The notes beneath the pieces are model-generated. The model saw only the letters and a list, made by a program, of their open reading frames with translations. It did not search any database and was not told the origin of the DNA. Position numbers and translations under genes: made by a program. A stretch of 64,000 bases of DNA from Nissolia schottii (Eukaryota; Streptophyta; Magnoliopsida; Fabales; Fabaceae): NCBI GenBank assembly GCA_003254905.1, contig QANU01102472.1, positions 221,015 through 285,014 of the forward strand. The letters are read 5' to 3'. This document shows, one piece after another, positions 48,640 through 58,789 of the stretch. Position 1 is the first letter of the stretch, and each line of letters begins with the position of its first letter.

Positions 48640-50142
48640 ACACTGCATGGTGGTCAATCATCTTCCTTCAACTATGATTTATTTATTTTTGGCTGATTAA
48701 TTGTACCACCAAAACCAAAAGTTGTGAGAGATGATATTAGTGTGCCAAATTGTACGTTAACCTTTTTTTTTTTGTTAATTTTTGAGGTTAATTTAGGTCA
48801 CTTAATTATATAATTAATATGATATCAGAGTTTATTATAAGATCGTTATTAGGATCACACACCAACCGATGTTCATTCTTATAAATTTCACATTTTAGAT
48901 GATCATTCAAGACAACTATTTTTCTTTGAGTTAGCTTTTGGGTTGAACTAAATCACTCAATTATTTTATACTCTCTATGCTCAAATAACTCTCCAGTTTC
49001 ACTTACGCACTATTATTAATGAAATGATTAAAAAATCCCAAGTTAAAAAACTTAATAGTACTTTATAAAGTTACCTCAATCAATCTCTCTCCTTTCATTT
49101 CTTTTTTCTTATCTAACTCTATCTCTCTCTGCCACTACTTTTATTCAATATGGGTATAATAAGGAAGAAAATTAAACTAATGTTGTCTATATTAATTACT
49201 GTTACTCCCTCCATCTTCATATACTTGTCCACTTTTTGTATTATGTACGAATATTAAGAAAATGATTAAAAATTCTCATAATAAGAAAAAATTAGTAATA
49301 CTTTACACAATTGTCCATATTTAATATTTTATTTGTTTTTCCTTTCGTCCATTATTGTGCCATATTCACCTAATTAATATCATGATCATCTATTACTCTA
49401 TTTCTCTCTCTCTCTCTCTAGTGTATTTCGATTTATATTTTTTTTCTTCTATATAGTATTTTTATTATTTTCAATTAATTATTCAAACAAATTTTAGTCA
49501 TCATGTACAACTGGAAAAAAAATTTGGCCATGTTGAGTACTTCTTATGTTCTATTTTATCTGTTCAAAATCAAATAATACTACCAAGATATACAAAATAT
49601 GTATTGAAAATATTATAAAATTATATGAATTGAAAAAATTATCCTTGTATTAAAAAACAAACCTATAATATATTTAACACTATGCTTATTCTCTTTCTTA
49701 AAACTAGCAGGTTTCAGGCACAAAGCACTTTGTGCCTATAATCTGAATGATTTAGGGTTGTTAATAAATGATGAGATATTGAATTGTTAGAAGGAGGAAG
49801 GAATGAATATGACAATCAGGAAGAAATGGAAAATGGTGGTTAGAATAAGAGATAAAAGTTGATAGTTATTTTTTGTGAAAAAATTAAAAGAAATAAAAAT
49901 TAGTTATAAAAAGATAAAAACGGAAGAAATATTGGACATCAAAATAGGAGAATCTCCTTTATCTTATTGTATAAATTAAAAGGCATAAGTGGAAGAAAAT
50001 AATTAATGCAATTTATTGTAAACCCTAAACAATTAAAACTAGAGAGATAAAAGAGAATGGAACGAGTATTTAATTTATAACAAACACGACTTTCTAAAAA
50101 AAGTTCATTTTAGTTTTGGATCTCTGTCTCCTAGTAGTAATG
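48640..50142. other. Intergenic with Stowaway-like fragments
   Basis: Contains the upstream block shared with R1 (about 48,691-48,746) and a second Stowaway-type terminus, TACTCCCTCCATCTTCATAT, at about 49,203 without a clear partner. No gene is supported. Confidence 0.45.
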
Positions 50143-50152
50143 GGTATTTGCT

Positions 50153-50328
50153 GCCAACGAGGGTTATTCCAATTGGTAAGCAGGTTGATATAGCTTAAGC
50201 AGGTATCAGATTCGAGATCTTTTATACGCAGTTATCCTCATTGGAAGACTCACCCACCGCCAGGTGCGCGACCCAGGTCGACCCAGCCAGATTAGTCAAG
50301 GCACTGGGCGGGTAAACAAAAAAAAAAC
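50153..50328 (+). mobile_element. tRNA-derived SINE, copy 3 (diverged)
   Basis: Same family as the copies at 23.3 and 23.8 kb: CCAACGAGGGTTATTCCAAT, GATTCGAGATC (B box), CAGGTGCGCGACCCAGGTCG and an A-rich end. Target duplication GGTATTTGCT (50,143-50,152 and 50,329-50,338). It is more diverged than the other two, hence older. Confidence 0.85.
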
Positions 50329-50814
50329 GGTATTTGCTTATTATTGATAATCGCTTAATTAGTAGCCGATGCTAAGCTACAATTCGCATGAATGAAAGAA
50401 ATACTCTCTTCGTTTTTTTATGTTACTCCACATACAAATTTGATATTTTTTCATGTCAATATATCTAGTCAATCATCTAATTGATCGGATATTATATTTG
50501 TCAAGTAACAAGTTAAAAAGAAAAAAAATGCATAATATAAGAAAAATGTAGAAAATTCAAAACAATATAGTAATTATAATTCAAATAACATTGACAAGTG
50601 ACATAGCTACATGCATGGTTGACGGAACACCGTTCAACAATGGCAGATAGACATAGCACGGTGGCCATGCTTTATTTCTTAGTACTTGGTTGACGGAACA
50701 CAATTCAACTATAGTAGACGTACACAGACATAGAGACAGACATGCATGGTGTGTGTAGAGTCCATGCTTTATTATATGTACTATATATATAAAACCAGTT
50801 TATGTGGTTTGATT

Positions 50815-51719
50815 TCAGCAACAGTAGCAGCCAGCAGCAACACAGCACCTCCTGCCGCAGTTTTTGAGCTCTTCTCCGATATCATCACCACCGTGTGCTC
50901 CGCCACCCAAACCATCTAATTTAGGGTCTGTTTTTGGATTTTCTGCTGCATGAGCTGTGCACAATAACAGACACTAACTTTAATCTTTTAATATATACTA
51001 GCTAATTATATTGGTTTTTTTTTTCCTTTAAACTTCGGTAGAAAAAAATAAATTTATTATCATTTTATGATCTAATATTATATATTAATGTGTTATAATC
51101 TAATGTGATAAAATAATATTTTTGTTAATACAATATTTGTAGAGAGGTGTATTATAAATTTGAATGGTTCGTAAATCTCTAAACTTTTTTGTAAGTTAGT
51201 TCGTTCAATTATTTGACTGATAAAAGGTTTATTACAACCATATAAAATATGAAATAAAGATAAAATTTAATGAATGCAATTCTAAAAATGATAAAAAATA
51301 GACAAATTTAGTAGAAATGAGTATTTGCCCCACGAGACATGAGAAAACTGTTAAAAAAAAACTAGTATGTCATTTTTTTTAAGTTACACAAGTATTAAGG
51401 AGATAGGTAACACCATTACTTTTCAATTCGTGGAATCATGGCAACTAATCTCGAAATAATTAAGAAAAATGTTATCTGTATAACAATAATCATATTTTGA
51501 CAACAAAATTTGACAGTAATTAGACAACACGCTCACAAAGATATAGGTGAAAATTTTACACCTTTGTGAGTGTATTATCAAATTTTGTTGTCAAAATAAC
51601 ACTATTCTTTGTATAAATACTTAACAACTCACTCTCATAAAAGTACGAAACTCGTCATGGTGAGTCTCATGCTTTTTATGAAATGAGTTGTGAGATGTTT
51701 GTACAAGTAATCATACTCA

Positions 51720-51764
<45 letters not shown>

Positions 51765-51994
51765 AAATCGTGTCATGTTACATGTATACTTATGAACATA
51801 TAGAAAAAGGGAGATATATATATATAAATAAAAGTTAGTTAATTAATTATATATGTTATACCTTTTGTCCCAATATCTTTGGATGGTTGATCAGTTGCAA
51901 TTACAGCACCGGTGCGAGCAGCAACAACACTAGTAGTACTAGAGATGAGAAAGAGTGAGAGCAAGCACAAAAGGAAAATAGTCTTGGTTTTCAT
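50815..51994 (-). CDS. Secreted cysteine-rich peptide R3, 90 aa (intact)
   Basis: Exons 51,862-51,994 and 50,815-50,954, with a 907-base GT/AG intron and matching phase. Product of 90 residues: signal MKTKTIFLLCLLSLFLISST, cleaved near VVAA, then RTGAVIATDQPSKDIGTK, AHAAENPKTDPKLD, a Gly-rich spacer (GLGGGAHGG) and the tail CGRRCCVAAGCYCC. There are six Cys in the mature part, pattern C-x3-CC-x4-C-x-CC. A second acceptor nine bases downstream (exon start 50,945) keeps the frame and would remove three residues after the joint codon, so two isoforms are possible. The intron is ten times longer than that of R1 and contains an AT microsatellite and a hairpin MITE. Exon 1 extends ten codons beyond the R1 exon end. 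Function unknown. Confidence 0.85.
51465..51620. mobile_element. Hairpin MITE in the R3 intron
   Basis: The arms TTTTGACAACAAAATTTGACA (from about 51,495) and TATCAAATTTTGTTGTCAAAA (to about 51,596) are inverted copies, with a further CTCACAAAG...CTTTGTGAG pair inside. The exact ends were not resolved. Confidence 0.65.
51721..51759. repeat. AT microsatellite in the R3 intron
   Basis: An uninterrupted run of about 19 AT dinucleotides. Confidence 0.9.
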
Positions 51995-52190
51995 CTTTGC
52001 TATGCGAGGAAATTAATTATAGTTAAGAGATGATGTTGTGATGATTTTGCGTTTCTCAACTACGATATTTATCGAGAGATTTTGGATGCATGCTTATCTG
52101 TGATCTAGGTCTAATGAATGCATGGGAATGAAGCATTTAACACGTGCATGGAAGGTGGTTTCATATTATTATTTAATTGGGTAATGTTAT

Positions 52191-52337
52191 TTGAACAATA
52201 AATTTACATAATATACATGGACAATGTATATAAATACAACATGTGAGTGTTGTTAGGCCCCCATAATTATTGTACTCTACAACAACACTTACATGTTATA
52301 TTTATATACATTACTCATGTGCAAAATTTTTGTTCAA
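52191..52337. mobile_element. Hairpin MITE upstream of R3, about 147 bp
   Basis: Ends TTGAACAATAAATTT and (reverse complement) TTGAACAAAAATTTT are inverted. Inside, GTATATAAATACAACATGTG pairs with CATGTTATATTTATATAC, and AGTGTTGTT with AACAACACT. It lies about 200 bases upstream of the R3 start codon. Confidence 0.65.
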
Positions 52338-52357
52338 GAAACCTTCCTTATTTAATA

Positions 52358-52590
52358 AAAGTGAAAAGTTATCAACGACTGGAAACAAAATATTCATTAA
52401 TTTAACAGTGTTAGGTGACATGTTGTTTTCACCTATACCACAAAGAAGGAGAGTGGTTTTGCAAAATTGTTTTAAAGTGAAAAGTTATCAAGGACTTGAA
52501 ACTGAATATTCATTAATTTAACAGTGTTAAGTGACATGTTGTTTTCACCTATACCACAAGGAGGGAGAGTGGTTTTTGCAAAATTGTTTT
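52358..52590. repeat. Local tandem duplication, unit about 116 bp
   Basis: 52,358-52,473 and 52,474-52,590 are nearly identical (AAAGTGAAAAGTTATCAA ... GGAGAGTGGTTTT). Part of the unit recurs inverted at 55,786-55,834 (CAAAACCACTCTCCTTCCTT ... CACATGTCACCT), so it belongs to a dispersed repeat. Confidence 0.85.
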
Positions 52591-52981
52591 TTCAAATTTT
52601 GTAAATTAATTGTTATAGTTTGGCTGTTCTTTGTTGCTGCTTCCTATTCGACACGGACACATGGTTGAGTTTGAGTTATGCACGGCATAAAAAAATAATA
52701 ATAAATTTTTAAAGTTAAAATATTTAGTGATACTTTATAATATTGTTCTTATTTAATTTTTTTATTTTCTCTTTCATCTATTACTCTCTTCCTCTCTCAT
52801 TTGTTAATTTCAATTTATTTAATAAAGATATATTAAAAAATAAATAATTAATGTTGGCTAAATTTAAAAAATAAATAATTATTTATCAAAATATCTTAAT
52901 AAAAAGGGGTCAACGGAGGAAGTATTACTTTGCACAAATGGGCCGGATAGAGACGTGTGTCATATCTACAAGAATTAAAGA

Positions 52982-53934
52982 CACTACTAGAAAAACATCA
53001 TTTTTCAGAAGAATTTGTGGAGGAAGAGTGCTTTTGCGGCGGAATTTTTTTGGACAGAAATTGCATCATCAGTAAAGTTGATAGGTGTACAGGGGGAACA
53101 AAAAATAATAAATAAATTAGAGTTACATTATTAGAGGATAAGATATAAATTTTAACATGCTACAAATTGAAATTATCTTATTTAAGTTATGTTAGGTCAT
53201 TATATTATTTTAATCATGTTTTATTTGTTTATTTTAAGTATATTGAAATTTATTTTATTTTATTACCCTAATCTTCAACCAATTGTTGTGAGGTTTATCT
53301 TTAGTTTAAATCATGTTTATCTTTTATTTTATTTTTATTTTAAATTTAAATATAATGTAAGAGGTTATAAATATCACATAAACTAGTACAGTGAAGAACA
53401 ATTTTTAATGATTGGAATTTCATATTGTTTTCTCTTTAGAAAACTTTCTTTGCAAAAGGATGATCTCTTTATGTATGCAATGTAGGTGATTTGCTTTATT
53501 TGTTGCATCAAGAAATATTGGGTAATCTCATTCTAAGGTAATCTCAATTTCTTTTCTTTATCTTAATTATCTACGTTTCTAAGGTCATGTTCCGTAGGAG
53601 TTTAATGGGGAGGTTTTTATCATATTATTTGTTCCAAGTCAAAGTGTGTGTTAGAATTTTGAGATCTTTATACCCTTTAGGTTTTGCGTCAAAAGTGCTC
53701 CACAAAAACTACGTTGTGATGGACCATGCTCCATCACAAAATTTGCAGCAAACTTTGCAACGAAAATCCATAGCAAACGACATTTTCAGCGCAAAACCAA
53801 AATTTAACAAGGAATGCCTTTCTACTAGAACTTCCCACCCAAAGGCTTTATTTTTTTGGTTTCTCAATGTGTTTTGCAGCGGAATCATTTTTGCCACAAC
53901 CTTTTCACCGTGATCAACAATTTTTCTAGTAGTG
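52982..53934. mobile_element. Non-autonomous CACTA (En/Spm-like) element, 953 bp
   Basis: Starts CACTACTAGAAAAAC and ends TTTTTCTAGTAGTG, the inverted CACTA terminus. Short GC-rich subterminal motifs (TTTGCGGCGGAATT, TTTTGCAGCGGAAT) near both ends fit the family. No transposase is visible. The 3 bp target duplication is not clear (AGA against ATC). Confidence 0.8.
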
Positions 53935-56103
53935 ATCAGACATCATTAGTTTTTGGTTAAGAAGCACCGACACGGACACGGGGACATGACATAACACGCG
54001 ATACAGTGACACACTGACTTCAAAATTGTACCAAACATGGACACTGACATGGCATATGTGTGTGTGTAAAATTCAATATTTATAATAAAGATTTTGTTAA
54101 GGACATTTGTTAAAAAAAAAAAAATTAGTAACTTTGTATAGAAAAAAGTAAAGTTTCTAGGTTTCCAATGACATTAAATACTTTAGAAGCTTAAAACTTA
54201 TTATTTTAGTTTCCTTAACTAATGTCCTCAGAGCAATGGTTAGCAAAACCCTTAATAATATCCTAATATTTTCATTAATATCAAACTATCAATTTTTAAT
54301 ACATTAGCTCTTTCAAAATATATGGAACATTTTAGATAGTTTCATGTGTCAATATTTGTTGATTTTCTAAAGATCTATATTGTTATAAATTATTTAGTAT
54401 TTAAAATATTTTTTGCACGCACACGACTCAAAAACTTTTAAATGTAGCGTAAACACGCTTGAATACGGCTAATCATGAACTTTTTATTTAGACACTTTTG
54501 GACGCATGCGATACATGTGTTGGGCGAGTATCTTAGTGGGTTGGTGTCCACAGTGTGTCAGACACAGGGATATGACAATCTCACAAAATGTACGTGCTTT
54601 CTAATTTTTTGCCATAGAGAAGACATGATTAATTTACTTCTGGTTTTAGTTTTACATTATTGAGCACAATGAATATAATTGTTTCAGATATTTTTAACTC
54701 GTGCTCGCGCTTAGAATGTTTTGGGTGCATGTTCTGGTGAAAGATTGGCAGCTTTCTGGCTGCAACAACGGCATGAATTATGTTCCAAGCAGCAGTTGAG
54801 GTGAGCTCGTTATTAATCCTCTCGCAAATTACAAGGCGAAAGCAACATGCGCCGCCCTTCTGTGTTGCGGCGGATTTGTGTGTGATATCCTGGTATATGT
54901 GGTGTTATGGCTAGAGATTTGAATTTTGAAGGCCTGTGTAGATGTTTGTGGCATATAGCCCTATGATTTATGTATGCAGTTGTGGGTTTTGCATTATGAA
55001 TGCTATGCAGAAATAGTGAATGCAAAAATGATCTTTATAGGTGGATCCTGTTTCCGTGGCATTGGGGTTGGTACGGGTGCCCTTGAAGGCTTTGGCGATT
55101 TCTAAGAGTGCAAGTTTTGGTGATTTTCAGAAGCTTTCAATTGTTATGATTAAGAGGCTTAATTATCTACAATAGGAGTTGTTGGATGTTTCAGTAGTAT
55201 TGCCACAAGAGTTTTGATTATAAGAGGTGTCTTTCTTTGTATTTTATTGAGTTTGTTCTGTTTTGGGGGGTTTTTTTTTTCTCCTTAAATTGTTTGAGAG
55301 GGTACTATTTTTTTTTTTTTATAAAAAAATTAAGGAATTTGTTCCAGTAAATTTTTTTTTTTTGGGGTGGGTTGGGGTTCATGGTAACTAGGCAGTGTGG
55401 TGACCACTATGTTGCTTGTAGTCACAGGTCTTATGTTTGACGTTTGGATATTAATCTTATTTTCCATTTACAAATTGGTTCTCTGTGGGGCAGTTAATCA
55501 ATGCACAAGACTCTCACTTTTTCTTGTTTAAAAAATGAGTATTTCCATAGAAATTAGTACGCATTATTAACATGAATAAAGCTGTAGGACCAAAAGCAAT
55601 TAAGCTAATTAAGAAAAGAAAAAAAGAGTGGAAGTTGGTGTGATTAGAGGAAGCAAGAGATAATAAGTAACATGGGTACCGTCATTGAATTTGATTATTA
55701 ATTTCCCAAACTAAAAAACAAAAACAAAAACAAAAACAGAAACAAAAACAAAAACAAAAACAAACAAACAAACAAACCATTTGTACAAAACCACTCTCCT
55801 TCCTTGTGGTGTTGGTGAAAACCACATGTCACCTGAGAATTTCTCCTTCTAACGTGAGAGAATTAATGGAACGTTTTAGTTATTATAAATACGAGTTGTT
55901 CTGATTTTTTCTCCTCTATATATTTTTGTTTCTTTGATTTTGGTTCCTATTTTTTTTGCTTTATTCCCCCCCCCCCTTATATTTAGATCAAGTATTAAAT
56001 AGTAATATTTATAAACATCAAAAAGTTATATTCTTAAAATATTTATAAAGAGTAAATATAACATTTCAAATATTTTTAAAAGACAAAACATATCTTTATT
56101 GTT
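53935..56103. other. Intergenic with a possible gene fragment and an A-rich repeat
   Basis: Around 54,735-54,800 a short stretch reads GERLAAFWLQQRHELCSKQQ before a GTGAGC donor-like site. At 55,042-55,175 another reads VDPVSVALGLVRVPLKALA and continues to a stop after an AG acceptor-like site. Their phases do not fit each other, so at best this is a decayed host gene fragment; I do not recognise it. An AAAAC/AAAC repeat occupies about 55,713-55,778. Confidence 0.3.
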
Positions 56104-56935
56104 AGGAATGTAAATAGGCATGTCCGCTCGACGAGGGCCTTTGTCTCGACTCGTTTAACGCTTAGTAGACATATGCCCAATTATTAAATTAGGCACATGT
56201 TTCTTAAAATAGGTCAAGTCATAAGTAACAAAAAATAAGCCTATTAGACCCAATAGTCTAATCTATTTATATTTATTATTTCATATTATTATAATTATTA
56301 TAAAAACAAAACGTTGAAAATGCCATATAAAAAAAAATCAAAGTCTATTCTATTCTTATTTTGACCTAATTAGGTTTAAAAAAATTCTTATGTTTCTTGT
56401 CCCTCTTACTCCCTCAAAGATAGAGTCAGATCTCCTTCTTTTTCTTTAACTATTTTCACCTCTTCTTTCATTGGTGTCATTGTCATCTGTGCCTCTTCTC
56501 ATGCAATTTCATTGAGTACAAGTTATCATCTCAACATTTTGTTATATTACATATTAATTTGCTTTCTCTTGTCATATAATTTCAATGTTGTGGAGTAATA
56601 TTCTTTCTTAATTATTGGTATGATTTATCTTCTTTCATGCTTGTTTTGGCAATATCAAATTTAAATGTCTAAAAAAATATCATTCCTTATATTTTCTGTT
56701 AATGGCTTAATTAGATTCGAAGTATGTAAAGCTTCATTGACTTCTAAATTTTATTTTATTTTCTTTATTTCAAGTACCGACCTTTAAATAAGCTTTCTCA
56801 GGTCATGTCAGAATTTTAAAAAAGGTCTATGATGAATAATAGACCAAGCTCATACTAAAAAATTTACAAGCAAGTCAAACTTATTTAAGCTAAAGTCCAG
56901 ATCGGCCCAACTTATTTTCGCCACTATTTACCATT
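56104..56935. mobile_element. Possible hAT-like non-autonomous element
   Basis: The left side reads AGGAATGTAAATAGGCATG and the right side, reverse-complemented, TAATGGTAAATAGTGGCG. The interior has the GGCCCA/GGTCAAGTC style words seen in such elements. Ends and target duplication are uncertain. Confidence 0.35.
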
Positions 56936-57101
56936 AATAGATGGGCAAGTTCAACTTCTCTGTGATCGCAATTTCTGGAACCAATATGCCCTCTTTTTAA
57001 AAAAATAAATAATATTGCCTATTTTATTTTTGAATTTTATTATCGTATATTAATTTTTCTGATGTCCTTTTTCCATTTGCTAGTATTTTTTTCACTATTA
57101 T

Positions 57102-58015
57102 AAAAACGCTCTCTATTGGTAGATTTAACGGTGGATTATGATAAAATACTAACATCTTTTATTGTTTTCGGCAAATTTTGCTTCGAAAAGTATATGATGA
57201 TATAGAAGTTGTCGGTAACTAGTTACTGATGGATTCTGTATTCGACGATAAATACCAGAGGATATGTCCACAAATAATTAGTTATAGGAATGATGTCTAT
57301 GCGACAATTATCGACAGATATATTCATCGGTAACTAATTGTATTACAATAATATTATTTAACATACTAACGGATATATCCACTGGAAATATATGAAATAA
57401 AAAAAAGGTAATTGTAAATAATCAGATTAATATTAATTAAATATCCAATACGTTTAATATTCATAAAAATGAAATTAAATATCCATTAAAACAATATTAA
57501 AATAAAAAAGAAAATCAAGAGTGGTCACCACTGTGGTGAAATGGACCGGGAAGTGAGTGTATCCAGAGCTCATCGAATCCTCACCATCATTCGCGTTGTG
57601 ACAATAAGGGGCACGAGTGTTCAGGATATGCTCATCGTCATCGTTGTTCTCTAAGTTGTCAGACAAAGAGAAGTCTGCCAACTGTGACGATCTGCGCCTA
57701 GTTGTAGATGTGACCACATACGGGAGAAGTTAGGAGCTATCTTTTTCTTCGTCTTCAATTTTTCCTTCTTCTGGTATGCTTAACTCTTCTCGAAGACAGA
57801 CCACCTCTTGCTACAGCTACATGGCCTGGGTGTGGAGTTTAACATTGAGGCCATGAACGACATGACAAATGTCATCCTCAGTGGGCATGACGGCGGATCC
57901 ATAAACAGTGCTAGCAGTCAATTGTCTTTTGCGCCCCCATCTACTAGTCATCTCGAGGAGAATTACACCCTTCTCCTAGTGATGAACCAAGAAGCCGTCT
58001 TCCGGAGATGTTAAG
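57102..58015. mobile_element. Possible CACTA-type transposon remnant
   Basis: CACTATTATAAAAACGCTCT at 57,102 resembles a CACTA 5' end and is followed by related subterminal motifs (GTCGGTAACTAGTTACTGAT). Between about 57,475 and 57,900 the minus strand holds acidic frames (NLENNDDDEH; and from about 57,890 MPTEDDICHVVHGLNVKLHT leading to CLREEL), which could be the C-terminal part of a transposase. The opposite end was not found. Confidence 0.3.
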
Positions 58016-58784
58016 AGATTCTACTTTTGACAATTGCCTTTGTGTAAGTACTTCTCTCATAACATTCTCAGTATCATTAGCATGCTTATCTGATTTGTAG
58101 TAAATAAGAGTTTGAGTGGCTCAAGTAAATCATAGATTCAATAAGAGAAAGGGTATTATTAACTAGCAAAGTTCATTCTGTCCTTAAAATCCTCAATTTC
58201 AAAACTAGTGATTTGTCATTTGTCCTTTATTTAAATACTATTCATCTTTCTAGTATGCTTACATTATTACTTGGTCTTGGGTTTTCTTTTACATGCAGGA
58301 AAACACTAGGGGGTGGCTACAGCAATTGATTCACAATGTTGGAGTGAATCGGGTTTATCATGATAATATTTTGATGGTGTTAAAAGACATTGATTGGTCG
58401 TACTGAAAATTCGTATCTAGTCAATTACGTGGTTTTTTCTTCTTTTGACCCCTTAATGAATGCTTTCAATCCATGAAACTGCCAACTAACCAATTCTGTT
58501 CTATTTTTTTTATTTGTTGTATTTTTTATTTTATTTTTGTCATTTAAGATAATCCCTGTCAAATATAGTGACTATTTCTTTAGCGTAAGCCTATTTAAAA
58601 GGTTAATTAGGTGATTTTTTTTCTTCTTTTAAAGAATGCTTTCAATCCATGAAAGTACCATGAACCAATTTTTTTTTCTAATTTTTTAAATTTGTCGCAT
58701 TTGCTTTATTGTTTTTATTAACATTACAATTTTTAATGAATTATGTAGATATATTTAATTTTAATGGCAATATACAAATCTTTG
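58016..58784. other. Intergenic
   Basis: AT-rich with two related tracts (TTTTCTTCTTTTGACCCCTTAA near 58,436 and a similar one near 58,617, each followed by GAATGCTTTCAATCCATGAAA). This is a short internal duplication; no gene is supported. Confidence 0.45.
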
Positions 58785-58789
58785 TGTAT

